From CAXXOK01 sp001604115 (lineage in GTDB: Bacteria; Bacillota; Clostridia; Christensenellales; Aristaeellaceae), in NCBI GenBank assembly GCA_034928535.1, contig JAYFOV010000045.1:8330-72329 (forward strand): a stretch of 64,000 nucleotides of DNA, read 5' to 3'. The number at the start of each line of letters is the position of its first letter. Position 1 is the stretch's first letter. The notes beneath the pieces were generated by a model that made no database searches, was not told the origin of the DNA, and saw only the letters and a list, made by a program, of their open reading frames with translations. The translations under genes were made by a program, and so were the position numbers. This document shows, piece by piece, positions 34,977-43,298 of this stretch.

Positions 34977-35166
34977 CAGGAGGGCAAGCGGTTGTTGCTT
35001 GCGAAAGCCTGGGTTGGCTGTCCGGGTTTCAACCCGATGGCATGTGGTTAAAATGGGAATATGGGTGAGACAAGAAATCTGGAAACTGGGAAACGCCCAG
35101 CAGGAAAACACTCATGGGTGCAGAATACACTTATATTAATGAAGACCAACAAAGGAGATGAGTTCC

Positions 35167-35472
35167 ATGCGCAAGCGGGTTCGCCTTATTCCTGTTATCG
35201 TATTGGTCGGCGCGCTGCTGGTGGGCTTCTTTTGGGTCAGCAGCAATTTGGTAACCAATATTCAGGAAACGGATGCACTGTATCAACAGACCGTTGCCAC
35301 CAGCAACAGCCTGGAAACCAGGCAAAATGAACTGAAAACGCTCTTGGCCAGCGCCAACAGCGAAGCATTTATTGAAAAACAGGCACGTGCCCTCTATGAC
35401 TACATGAAACCGGACGAGCTCCGGCTGGTCATAACCAATCCCGAGGTGTTGTACGGTACCGATGGCAAGTAA
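35167..35472 (+). CDS. FtsB/DivIC-like septum formation initiator
   Basis: A 101-residue bitopic membrane protein: short basic N-terminus, one membrane helix (IPVIVLVGALLVGFFWVSS), then a coiled coil (IQETDALYQQTVATSNSLETRQNELKTLL) and the segment FIEKQARALYDYMKPDELRLVI typical of FtsB/DivIC proteins, which bridge FtsL and FtsQ in the divisome. I chose the ATG at 35167, 9 bases after AAAGGAG; the ATG at 35158 abuts that site. The neighbour ppx/gppA follows 42 bases later, a common clostridial order. Confidence 0.88.
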   Translation: MRKRVRLIPVIVLVGALLVGFFWVSSNLVTNIQETDALYQQTVATSNSLETRQNELKTLLASANSEAFIEKQARALYDYMKPDELRLVITNPEVLYGTDGK

Positions 35473-35514
35473 CCAAACGCCGGGTGTATCCAATCTTGAC
35501 CGGGGGTGAAGGTT

Positions 35515-36426
35515 TTGAGGGCAGCAGCAATCGGCATTGGCTCCAACTCCTTACGTATGCTTGTGGCGGATATCAAGGACGCACAACTCCATCGTGTCCT
35601 GCGGGACAGGGAGGGGTTGCGCGTTTTTGCCGCTCTGGATGCAAATGGCAATATCAGTGACGATATGCTGGAGCAAGCCTGCACCAGCGTGGCAATGATG
35701 CGGCAAAAAGCCGAGGATATGGGCGCAGAGGTCATTCATCTGTTTGCGACCAGTGCAGTGCGCGATGCCAGCAATCAAAAGGCTTTTCAGCAGCGGCTGC
35801 ATCAATGCTCCGGGCTCACATTGGAAATATGCAGTGGCGATTTGGAAGCTAAACTTTCCTTTATGGGGGCAACGGGGCTTGCCCGCTCCGGGATGATCGA
35901 TATCGGAGGTGGATCCACCGAGATCGTGGTGGGTCAAGGCGAGCATCTGGAATTTGCAGATAGCTTGCAAATGGGCGCGGTGCGGCTGTATCGGATGGTG
36001 CCCATCCACAATGCGCAGGACGTGCAGGAGGCGGAGCGAAGAGCAGCCGCAATTTTACTGCCGCACTGGCAATCGATTATGGCATTACAGCCGCCCAGCG
36101 AATGGTTTGGCGTAGGCGGCACCTTTACGACATGCGCGGCGTTGGCGCAAGACGTATCCTGGTTGGATCGCAAGCGCATCCATGGCTACCATTTATCCCG
36201 GCAAGCCGTGGGGGACATCACTGGGGCGCTTGCCAGTATGCCTTTGGCAGACCGCTTAGAGCTCAAAGGGCTTCAACCGCAACGGGCGGATATTATTGTG
36301 CATGGGCTGGTCATTTTGCACTGCTGCATGAAAATGCTTGACATCCCCAGCATCACGGTTTCGGAGTTTGGTAATTTGGAAGGGTATTTGAAAATGAAAT
36401 ATATCTTGCCGCCTGATGCGCTGTAG
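35515..36426 (+). CDS. Ppx/GppA phosphatase family protein
   Basis: A 303-residue ASKHA-fold protein corresponding to the catalytic half of exopolyphosphatase and pppGpp phosphatase. AIGIGSNSLRMLVADI is the first phosphate loop, FATSAVRDASN the conserved middle motif, and GMIDIGGGSTEIVVG the second loop; WFGVGGTFTTCAAL and RADIIVHGLVIL follow. It hydrolyses polyphosphate or pppGpp. The family's extra C-terminal HD-like domain is missing, as in many short homologues. The start is either the TTG at 35515, used here, or the GTG at 35506, which overlaps the GGGGGTGAAGG site. Confidence 0.9.
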   Translation: MRAAAIGIGSNSLRMLVADIKDAQLHRVLRDREGLRVFAALDANGNISDDMLEQACTSVAMMRQKAEDMGAEVIHLFATSAVRDASNQKAFQQRLHQCSGLTLEICSGDLEAKLSFMGATGLARSGMIDIGGGSTEIVVGQGEHLEFADSLQMGAVRLYRMVPIHNAQDVQEAERRAAAILLPHWQSIMALQPPSEWFGVGGTFTTCAALAQDVSWLDRKRIHGYHLSRQAVGDITGALASMPLADRLELKGLQPQRADIIVHGLVILHCCMKMLDIPSITVSEFGNLEGYLKMKYILPPDAL

Positions 36427-36539
36427 GCTTTTTACCCGCCAAAGAGGGTGCGCCTTCCCAGCGTAAGAAATGCGGCGGTATGGTTTGTTGTTGGATTATG
36501 CACGGGTGGGGGAACCTTACTTTCGTGTGAAATTTATGC

Positions 36540-36568
36540 TTTTCTTTTTGCGGTTCATCTGTTACAAT
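36540..36568 (+). promoter_or_regulatory. Possible promoter of the EF-G-like gene
   Basis: TACAAT (36563-36568) with TTTTCT (36540-36545) at 17 bases. The same 14-base pyrimidine-rich element recurs before the hydrolase gene near 40810. Confidence 0.4.
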
Positions 36569-36684
36569 GAAACAGCTTGATAATCGTTCCAAATGCATCA
36601 TAGGGCTGTTCGTGCAGCTGGCGGCTATTTGTATACCGGCAATACGATCGATGATGCTGAAGAAATATATAAGGGGGATCCACC

Positions 36685-38766
36685 ATGGCGAGTTATGAAA
36701 CCAAGGATATCCGAAATATCGCCCTCATGGGGCATGGCAGCGAGGGCAAAACTACGCTGATGGAAGCATTGCTCTTTGCTGCCGGCGCAACAGACCGCCA
36801 AGGCAGGGTGGAGGATGGCACCACCGTTACCGATTTCGATCCGGAAGAAGTCAAGCGTCATATTTCGATCAGTGCGGCGATCGCGCCCATCGACTGGAAC
36901 AAAAAAATGCTCAACGTGATCGACGTTCCCGGTTACTTTGACTTTATCGGCGAGATGTTCGGCCCGCTGCGCGTGGTCGAAACGGCTGCCATTTTGGTCA
37001 GCGCCGTGAGCGGCGTGGCCGTGGGCACCGAAAAAGCCTGGAAATATGCATCGGATAACCATGTTGGCAAGATGTTCATCGTCAACCAAATGGATCGCGA
37101 TCATGCCGATTTTGACAAGATTGTGCGCCAGCTGCGCGATATGTATGGCAATACGGTCGTGCCCATTTTGCTGCCCATAGGCAATGGCCCGGATTTCAAA
37201 GGCGTTGTCAATGTGCTGGAAAACAAGGCCTATGACTGCACCGCCAAGCCCCCCAAGGAAATCCCTGTGCCCGCCAGCATGGCGGACGCCATTGCCGAGG
37301 CGCTCAACGAAGTGACGGAGGCAGCGGCAGGCTCGGATGATGAGCTCATGATGAAGTACCTGGAGGGTGAGCCCCTTACCAATGAGGAACTGCTGGAAGG
37401 CTTTAAGATCGGCATGTTCACCAGCCAGATCTCGCCTGTGTTGCCTTGCTCGGCCGTCACCGGCGTAGGCGTGGCCAAACTGCTGGATGTGATGGCTGAT
37501 TTCCTTCCCTCGCCAAAACGCGCGGTGTATAAGGGCATCGATCCCAAGACCAACAAGGAAATGGAACGCCCCTGCAAGTCGGATGCACCTTTCAGTGCTT
37601 TGGTGTATAAAACGATTGCCGATCCGTTTGTAGGCAAGCTCTCGCTTTTCAAAGTGATGAGCGGTGTGCTCACCCCCAGCACCCCCATTTACAACGCCAG
37701 CGTGGAAAAGAGCGATAAGGCGGCAGGCGTGTACGTGCTCCGCGGCAAAAAACAGATTGCCACGCAGCAACTCAACGCGGGCGATATGGGCGCGCTTTCC
37801 AAACTGAGCAACACCAATACGGGCGATACGCTTTGCGATCAGGCAAACCCCATCATCTATCCGCGCATCAGCTTCCCGGCGCCCTGCATCAGCAAAGCGG
37901 TTTTCGCATCTAAGCAGGGTGAGGAAGACAAGGTCTTTAGCGGTCTGGCGCGCCTGCAGGAAGAGGACCCCTCCATTTCTGTGGAGAAAAACGTGGAAAC
38001 CAGTGAAAATATCCTTTCCGGTCAGGGTGAACTGCACCTGGACGTTATCCGCAACAAACTTGCGACCAAGTTTGGCGCAAAGGCGGATTTGCAGGATCCC
38101 CGCATCCCATATCGTGAGACTATCAAAAAGACCGTCAAGGTGCAAGGCCGCCATAAAAAGCAATCCGGCGGTCATGGCCAGTTTGGCGATGTGTGGATCG
38201 AGTTTTCGCCCAGCCGGGATACCAGCGTGGATTTTGAGTTTGAAGATGCAGTCGTGGGCGGCGTAGTGCCCCGCAACTTCATTCCTTCTGTGGAAAAAGG
38301 CCTGCGCGAAAACATCGTGAAGGGTGTCTTGGCAGGCTACCCGATGGTTGGCCTGCATGCGAAGCTGTACGATGGCTCCTACCATCCTGTCGATTCTTCC
38401 GAAATGGCATTCAAAACTGCCGCGCGCATCGCCTACAAAAAGGGCTGCATGGAAGCGGGCCCCACCCTGCTGGAGCCGATCATGCATGTGGAAGTGTTTG
38501 TGCCGGATGATTACATGGGCGATATCATGGGCGATATGAACAAGCGCCGTGGCCGCATCATGGGCATGAATCAGGTGGACGGAATGCAAAAGCTCGAAGC
38601 GGAGGCTCCGTTGGCTGAAATGTTCAAATATGCAACGGACTTGCGCTCCATGACTCAGGCGCGCGGCCATTTTTCGATGAAGTTTGAGCGCTATGAGGAA
38701 GTGCCCGCCAGCGTTGCCCAAAAGATCATCGAAAACGCCAAGCACGAAGAGGAAGAAGAGGAATAA
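36685..38766 (+). CDS. EF-G-like translational GTPase (EF-G-2 type)
   Basis: A 693-residue protein with the five-domain layout of elongation factor G. G1 is GHGSEGKTT (residues 16-24), unlike the GHIDAGKTT of housekeeping EF-G. G3 reads DVPGYFDF (80-87), so the catalytic histidine position holds Tyr84. G4 is NQMD (134-137). Domain IV contains HGQFGDVWIEF and GYPMVGLHAKLYDGSYHPVDSSEMAFK, and the acidic C-terminus is EEEEEE-like. It stands alone with its own ribosome site, away from rpsL-rpsG-tuf. The sequence type is that of the EF-G-like paralogues with weak or altered GTPase; the canonical fusA should lie elsewhere. Confidence 0.92.
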   Translation: MASYETKDIRNIALMGHGSEGKTTLMEALLFAAGATDRQGRVEDGTTVTDFDPEEVKRHISISAAIAPIDWNKKMLNVIDVPGYFDFIGEMFGPLRVVETAAILVSAVSGVAVGTEKAWKYASDNHVGKMFIVNQMDRDHADFDKIVRQLRDMYGNTVVPILLPIGNGPDFKGVVNVLENKAYDCTAKPPKEIPVPASMADAIAEALNEVTEAAAGSDDELMMKYLEGEPLTNEELLEGFKIGMFTSQISPVLPCSAVTGVGVAKLLDVMADFLPSPKRAVYKGIDPKTNKEMERPCKSDAPFSALVYKTIADPFVGKLSLFKVMSGVLTPSTPIYNASVEKSDKAAGVYVLRGKKQIATQQLNAGDMGALSKLSNTNTGDTLCDQANPIIYPRISFPAPCISKAVFASKQGEEDKVFSGLARLQEEDPSISVEKNVETSENILSGQGELHLDVIRNKLATKFGAKADLQDPRIPYRETIKKTVKVQGRHKKQSGGHGQFGDVWIEFSPSRDTSVDFEFEDAVVGGVVPRNFIPSVEKGLRENIVKGVLAGYPMVGLHAKLYDGSYHPVDSSEMAFKTAARIAYKKGCMEAGPTLLEPIMHVEVFVPDDYMGDIMGDMNKRRGRIMGMNQVDGMQKLEAEAPLAEMFKYATDLRSMTQARGHFSMKFERYEEVPASVAQKIIENAKHEEEEEE

Positions 38767-38794
38767 ACCGCACCGCGTCGAAAATGGATACTGT

Positions 38795-38823
38795 GCCCTT
38801 CCCGCGCAACGGGAAGGGCTTTT
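38795..38823 (+). terminator. Terminator of the EF-G-like gene
   Basis: A 10-bp perfect stem (38795-38804 with 38810-38819), 5-base loop, then TTTT. Confidence 0.88.
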
Positions 38824-38851
38824 CAAACTTACATGATAAGGAGCGCCAGCC

Positions 38852-39775
38852 ATGATCACAACGGTGTGCATGAATCCCTCCGTCGACAGGACCGCCACGG
38901 TGGATGGCGTTACACTCGGTGGCTATAATCTTCTGGAAAACGACCGCAGCGATATTGGCGGCAAGGGGATCAATGTGGCTGTGGTGCTGCATCGCCTCCA
39001 GGTGGAATGTGCCTGCGTGGGCTGCTTGGGCGAGAAAAACGAGCAGGCTTTCATGGATATGGTCAACAGTGAAGGCCTGCGCTTTACTTACCTGGCCCTG
39101 GCAGGTAAAACGCGCACCAACCTGAAGGTATTTGACCGTAAAACACATGCGGTAACAGAATTTAACGAACCTGGCCTTTCCATGGATGGGCAGCAACAGG
39201 AGGCTTTTTTGGCACTTCTCAAGCGCGAGGCGGCAGGGAGCCAGTATGTGGTGCTCAGCGGCAGGCTGCCGCAAGGCTGCGCAGAGGATACCTACCAGCG
39301 CTTGATGGCGGCATTGCCCGGCATTCCCTGTATCCTAGATTCCACAGGCAATAGTCTTCTTCTGGGCTTGAAGGAGCATCCTTTCCTGATCAAGCCTAAT
39401 TTGCCGGAGTTGGAAGCCGTGATCGGCTGTGAGCTGAAAACGCTCCGTACGATCCGGGATGCAGCGTTATCGCTTATCAAGCAGGGCGCACAGAATGTGA
39501 TCGTCTCCATGGGCAAATTTGGCGCGCTGCTGACCGATGGCAAACGTACGCTCTTTGCACCTGCATTGCAAGTTACGGCGCAATCCACCGTTGGTGCGGG
39601 GGATGCGATGATTGGCGGCGTGATGATGGGGCTCAGCCGAGGCGAAGATATGGAGGCGTGCTTCCGCTACGGCATGGCCGCCGGAGCCGCAAGCGTCATG
39701 ACCAGCGGCACTCAATCGATCCGTGTGGATGACTTTGCGTCCCTTCTGCCCAAGGTGACGCTGCAAACCATATGA
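38852..39775 (+). CDS. PfkB-family sugar kinase, 1-phosphofructokinase-like
   Basis: A 307-residue ribokinase-fold kinase. The start TVCMNPSVDRTATVDG and the first signature DIGGKGINVAVVLHRL are those of the FruK/LacC branch (1-phosphofructokinase, tagatose-6-phosphate kinase). The catalytic loop is STVGAGDAMIGGVMMGL near residue 247. No PTS gene is beside it, so the true substrate (fructose 1-phosphate, tagatose 6-phosphate or another) stays open. The ATG at 38852 follows AAGGAG. It overlaps the next gene by four bases. Confidence 0.9.
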   Translation: MITTVCMNPSVDRTATVDGVTLGGYNLLENDRSDIGGKGINVAVVLHRLQVECACVGCLGEKNEQAFMDMVNSEGLRFTYLALAGKTRTNLKVFDRKTHAVTEFNEPGLSMDGQQQEAFLALLKREAAGSQYVVLSGRLPQGCAEDTYQRLMAALPGIPCILDSTGNSLLLGLKEHPFLIKPNLPELEAVIGCELKTLRTIRDAALSLIKQGAQNVIVSMGKFGALLTDGKRTLFAPALQVTAQSTVGAGDAMIGGVMMGLSRGEDMEACFRYGMAAGAASVMTSGTQSIRVDDFASLLPKVTLQTI

Positions 39776-40251
39776 ACCATCCTATCGTTAAGGCGTTTAT
39801 TACGCTGAGCCGCCGCGCGCAACCCATGATGAGCGATGGCGATATTGCCCTGTTACCCAAGGACTACTATAGTTACAGCAAGCGGATCCACACAGAACAC
39901 ACCTTTATTTTTGACATCGCGGCGCTGCATGGCGGCCAGGTGGCGGGAGAAATATCCCTGCGCATTGGGGATAGCGCCGAACAATTTTATTTGGGACATA
40001 TTGGGTACCATGTGGATCCACCCTACCGTGGGCATGGCTACGCAGCCAAGGCTTGTTTGCTTTGCGCTCCCATTTTCAAGGGCTTTGGGATGCGCCATGT
40101 GGTCATCACTACCGATCCCACCAATCAACCCAGCATCAAAACCTGTCTGCGCTTGGGTTGCGAGCTGGAAACTACAGTGTATGTTCCGGAGCAAGTAAAA
40201 AGACATTTGGAAATCAGCGATGTAAAAAACCGCTATATTTGGACGCTCTGA
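39772..40251 (+). CDS. GNAT family N-acetyltransferase
   Basis: A 159-residue GNAT protein of the RimJ-like type: GEISLRIGDSAEQFYLGHIGYHVDPPYRGHGYAAKAC is followed by VVITTDPTNQPSIKTCLRLGCELE. The acetyl-CoA loop is RGHGYA. The start overlaps the kinase stop (ATGA), so it is translationally coupled. The substrate is unknown. Confidence 0.88.
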   Translation: MNHPIVKAFITLSRRAQPMMSDGDIALLPKDYYSYSKRIHTEHTFIFDIAALHGGQVAGEISLRIGDSAEQFYLGHIGYHVDPPYRGHGYAAKACLLCAPIFKGFGMRHVVITTDPTNQPSIKTCLRLGCELETTVYVPEQVKRHLEISDVKNRYIWTL

Positions 40252-40281
40252 CTGGGCTTGCTCGCACCGGCAACAGCGAAA

Positions 40282-40310
40282 ACCGTCAGCGTAATTTCAA
40301 CGCTGACGGT
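40282..40310. terminator. Hairpin between convergent genes
   Basis: An 11-bp perfect stem (40282-40292 with 40300-40310) and 7-base loop. On the minus strand it is followed by TTT, so it may end the DUF1801 transcript; on + there is no T-tract. Confidence 0.55.
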
Positions 40311-40349
40311 CGGCTTGAGGTGGGGGTTTCTGTGCATGGTGCCGCTGCC

Positions 40350-40709
40350 TTATTTCCGTTGCTTGGTCTGCGCTGTTGCCACACGGTACTGTGTGATATC
40401 GCGGATCAGAGCCAAGGGAATCGGCTTATCCAGCGGAAACTGGATCGTTCCTTTGCTGGTGTGGTACGATTGCAGCCGATCTGCAAAATGGATAATGGCT
40501 TCTGCTCCGGGATACAGGCCAATGTGCTTGCGTGCCCCGCCAAAATGGATCAGGTTTTCGCCGTCGTGGTAGGTGGGAATACCGTAGGCCATGCGCTCTG
40601 TTGCATTGGGTGCTGTTTGGCGTATCGCGTCGCGTACCTGGTTCAACAGCGCTTGTACTGCTGGGGGAAAGCCCTCAATATAGTGGTCTACCGCCGGGTC
40701 GTGATGCAT
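40350..40709 (-). CDS. DUF1801 (YdhG/iron chaperone-like) protein
   Basis: A 119-residue protein with the DUF1801 pattern: DHYIEGFPPAVQALLNQVRDAIRQTAPNATE, MAYGIPTYH, LIHFGGARKHIGLYPGAEA and GTIQFPLDKPIPLALI. Family members include YdhG and a frataxin-like iron chaperone, but the biochemical role is poorly known. I chose the ATG at 40709, which follows AAGGAGG; an upstream in-frame ATG at 40733 lies before that site. It is a single gene facing the GNAT gene. Confidence 0.85.
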   Translation of the reverse strand: MHHDPAVDHYIEGFPPAVQALLNQVRDAIRQTAPNATERMAYGIPTYHDGENLIHFGGARKHIGLYPGAEAIIHFADRLQSYHTSKGTIQFPLDKPIPLALIRDITQYRVATAQTKQRK

Positions 40710-40813
40710 ACCAACCCTCCTTGGTCCATTCATCTGATAAGCTTACCATACGATGTAAGATGCATTTTGAAACCGATTTTGGTTTGATTTTGACTTACCG
40801 CATGATTCCATGC

Positions 40814-40842
40814 TTTTCTTTTTTTTCGATATGGGGTAAAAT
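40814..40842 (+). promoter_or_regulatory. Possible promoter of the hydrolase-Mur ligase-Ddl operon
   Basis: TAAAAT (40837-40842) with TTTTCT (40814-40819) at 17 bases. The -35 region is the same 14-base element as before the EF-G-like gene. Confidence 0.4.
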
Positions 40843-40876
40843 ACTTTAGTTGTTAGTCTGGAAAGGCGGTGCTGTT

Positions 40877-41671
40877 TTGCAAGCGATCCTTCAGGGATGT
40901 AGGCTCCAGTATTCTGTCAAGCGGCATCCTGATGCCGATGCGCCGCGCATCTTGCTGCTGCATGGGTGGGGATGTGACAGCAGCTCCTTTTCCTTTATTG
41001 AGAGCGCGCTGCTGCCACACGCAACTTTGATTACACTGGATTTTCCCGGGCATGGACAGAGTGCGGAACCGCCGGAACCTTGGGGCGTGGGCGAGTATGC
41101 GGCACAGCTTTATGCTTTGCTGGCACAAGAATCGCTTTTACCGGTGCAGGTGGTGGCGCATTCCTTTGGCTGCCGGGTCGCTATCAAATTGGCCAAACTG
41201 CACCCGGAAGCAATCGGGAAGCTGGTGATCACCGGAGGTGCCGGGATCAAATCGCCTGTGTCCGAGCGCAGTCGCAAGCGCACAGCGAGGTTTAAGCGCT
41301 ACAATGGTTTGCTGGAGCGGCTGAAGGCCTTTAAGCCGATGCGCAGCGCGGTCGAATCAATGCAGCGAGCCCTGCGCAACCGCTATGGCTCCCCGGATTA
41401 TATTAAGCTGAATGACAATATGCGCAAAACGTTTGTGAAGATCATCAGCGAAGACCTTTTCCCCTTGCTCAAAGATATCCAATCGCCAACATTGCTCATA
41501 TGGGGCAGCGCCGATACCGCAACGCCGCTGTGGATGGGGCAGGCGATGGAAAAAGAGATTCCCGATGCCGGATTGGTTGTGTTTGAAGGCGGCACACATT
41601 TTGCTTTTATGGAGCAATGGCAGCGCTTTGTGCTCATCACAAAACGATTTATGTTGGAGGATCATGCTTGA
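40877..41671 (+). CDS. Alpha/beta-fold hydrolase
   Basis: A 264-residue alpha/beta hydrolase. ILLLHGWGCDSSSF gives the oxyanion hole, VVAHSFGCRVAIKLA the nucleophile serine (AHSFG in place of GxSxG), WGSADTATP the acid and GGTHFAFMEQW the histidine. No signal peptide is seen, so it is cytosolic. The TTG at 40877 follows GAAAGGCGGTG. Its stop overlaps the start of the Mur ligase gene by one base, which argues for a shared process. The substrate is unknown. Confidence 0.88.
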   Translation: MQAILQGCRLQYSVKRHPDADAPRILLLHGWGCDSSSFSFIESALLPHATLITLDFPGHGQSAEPPEPWGVGEYAAQLYALLAQESLLPVQVVAHSFGCRVAIKLAKLHPEAIGKLVITGGAGIKSPVSERSRKRTARFKRYNGLLERLKAFKPMRSAVESMQRALRNRYGSPDYIKLNDNMRKTFVKIISEDLFPLLKDIQSPTLLIWGSADTATPLWMGQAMEKEIPDAGLVVFEGGTHFAFMEQWQRFVLITKRFMLEDHA

Positions 41672-43281
41672 TGTCGACAGACTGGACGCGGCTGCTGCTG
41701 CCGCTGGTGCCTGTAATTGCCTCCTTGATCGGCGCACATGGGCTGTACCATTTTTTTCAGTTGGAAAGCTATCAATTTCCGGGATATTTTAAGGCGATCC
41801 GGCGCAATTGGATCACCACATGGTTGCCCGGGCTGACTATCACAGTCGTGTGCCTGGCAATGTATTATGGATATGATCGGATTTTTGCAAGCGGAATTCC
41901 GGCTTGGCTCAAGATAGGTTTCGCTCTATTGCTGTTGCCGTTGTCTGTTTTGCTGGGTTTGGGTGTCAAACGCAGCTTTAGTGTTCGGGCGGCCAAGAAA
42001 AAGTTTGTATTCACCGGGCGAGTCAAACGCCTGTTTGGCACATCGCTTGTGTGCATGGGCATCCTATCTTTTGCGCTGGCGGCTACACCTCTGGCGATCC
42101 TACCTACCTTATGGCCGCTGGCGCTGCCGTTGATCGTTGCGCTGTGCGGATTATTGGCCTGGCCTCTGGAAAAGGCCATCACAGAATGTTATTTCCGCGA
42201 CGCGCGCCGTAAACTGCTCCGCAATCCCAAACTGGTGCGTATTGGCATTACAGGCAGCTATGGCAAGACATCGGTCAAGCATATCGTCGGTGCGATCCTG
42301 GCCGAGAAATACCCAACCTTGATCACGCCGGCCAGTTTTAATACGCCTATGGGTGTTTCCCGCGCGATTCGGGAACGGCTGACGCCATCCCATCAAATAT
42401 TTGTGGGGGAAATGGGAGCCCGCCATGTAGGGGACATTAAAGAGCTTTGCCGCCTGGTTCGCCCCACGATCGGCATCCTGACCTCCGTTGGCCCGCAGCA
42501 TTTGGATACGTTCAAGACCGTGGATCGTGTGGCCAAAGGAAAGTATGAGCTGATCGAAGCGCTGCCGGCTGACGGCCATGCCTATTTCTGTGAGGATCAT
42601 GGCATTTGCCGTGGCTTGTACGATCGCACACAAAAGCCCAAAACCCTGATTGCACTGGAGCCCGGCGATGCGGATGTATGGTGTGAAAACATCAGCGTGT
42701 CCCAGGCAGGTTGCGCCTTTGACCTGCATATCCGTGAAAAGGGAAGCATTCATTGCCAAACACGGTTGCTGGGTGAGCATAACATCATCAACATTTTGAC
42801 TGCGGCGGCGGTCGCAAGTGATTTGGGGGTAAACCTCAAGCAGATTTCCAACGCGGTCGGCCGCTTGCAACCTGTAAAAAGCCGTCTGGAGCTGATCGCT
42901 TCGCCCGGATCGTTTACCATTATCAACGATGCGTTTAACAGCAATCCGGTCGGTTCCAAAGCGGCGCTCAAGGTGCTTGCACAGTTCCCCTCGCGGCGCA
43001 TCATCATTACGCCCGGCATGGTGGAACTGGGGGCGCAGGAGGCGGAGCTGAACCGCGCCTTTGGACGCGCCATTGCATCATCTGCGGACATCGCCATCAT
43101 AGTAGGGAAAAAACGTGTGCTCCCGCTGCTGGAGGGCATTCGTCAGGCTGGCTTCCCAGAAGAAAATCTATACAGGGTAGATAGCCTTGCAGAATCTACC
43201 ACACTCCTGCGCAGCATGGTGCGCAAGGACGATACCGTGCTATACGAAAATGATTTGCCGGATCAGTATCAAGAGGTTTAA
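41671..43281 (+). CDS. Membrane-anchored MurF-like ligase
   Basis: A 536-residue protein. The first 180 residues carry several membrane helices (LLLPLVPVIASLIGAHGLY, ITTWLPGLTITVVCLAMYYG, and two more) in place of the UDP-MurNAc-binding domain. The Mur ligase core follows: RIGITGSYGKTSVKHIVGAIL (P-loop), ASFNTPMGVSRAI, VGEMGARHVGDIKEL, TSVGPQHLDTF, LLGEHNIINILTAAAVA, and the MurF-like C-terminal start NDAFNSNPVGSKAALKVL. It should join an amino acid or peptide to a carboxylate using ATP; the acceptor is probably at the membrane. It sits between the hydrolase and a Ddl-like gene. It is clearly not the housekeeping MurF, which lacks membrane helices. Confidence 0.88.
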   Translation: MSTDWTRLLLPLVPVIASLIGAHGLYHFFQLESYQFPGYFKAIRRNWITTWLPGLTITVVCLAMYYGYDRIFASGIPAWLKIGFALLLLPLSVLLGLGVKRSFSVRAAKKKFVFTGRVKRLFGTSLVCMGILSFALAATPLAILPTLWPLALPLIVALCGLLAWPLEKAITECYFRDARRKLLRNPKLVRIGITGSYGKTSVKHIVGAILAEKYPTLITPASFNTPMGVSRAIRERLTPSHQIFVGEMGARHVGDIKELCRLVRPTIGILTSVGPQHLDTFKTVDRVAKGKYELIEALPADGHAYFCEDHGICRGLYDRTQKPKTLIALEPGDADVWCENISVSQAGCAFDLHIREKGSIHCQTRLLGEHNIINILTAAAVASDLGVNLKQISNAVGRLQPVKSRLELIASPGSFTIINDAFNSNPVGSKAALKVLAQFPSRRIIITPGMVELGAQEAELNRAFGRAIASSADIAIIVGKKRVLPLLEGIRQAGFPEENLYRVDSLAESTTLLRSMVRKDDTVLYENDLPDQYQEV

Positions 43282-43298
43282 AGCGGGAGGATGCCAGC

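Noticed and set aside
35020..35040. tRNA T-arm-like GGGTTTCAACCC
   Set aside because: It is a 5-bp stem with a 4-base loop; no acceptor, D or anticodon arms can be built around it.
35038..35100. Cobalamin riboswitch-like core (GGTTAAAATGGGAA followed by GGGTGAGAC)
   Set aside because: The later parts of the consensus (GGTGnAAnTCC, CCCGCnACTG, final B12 box) are missing, and the downstream gene is a division protein.
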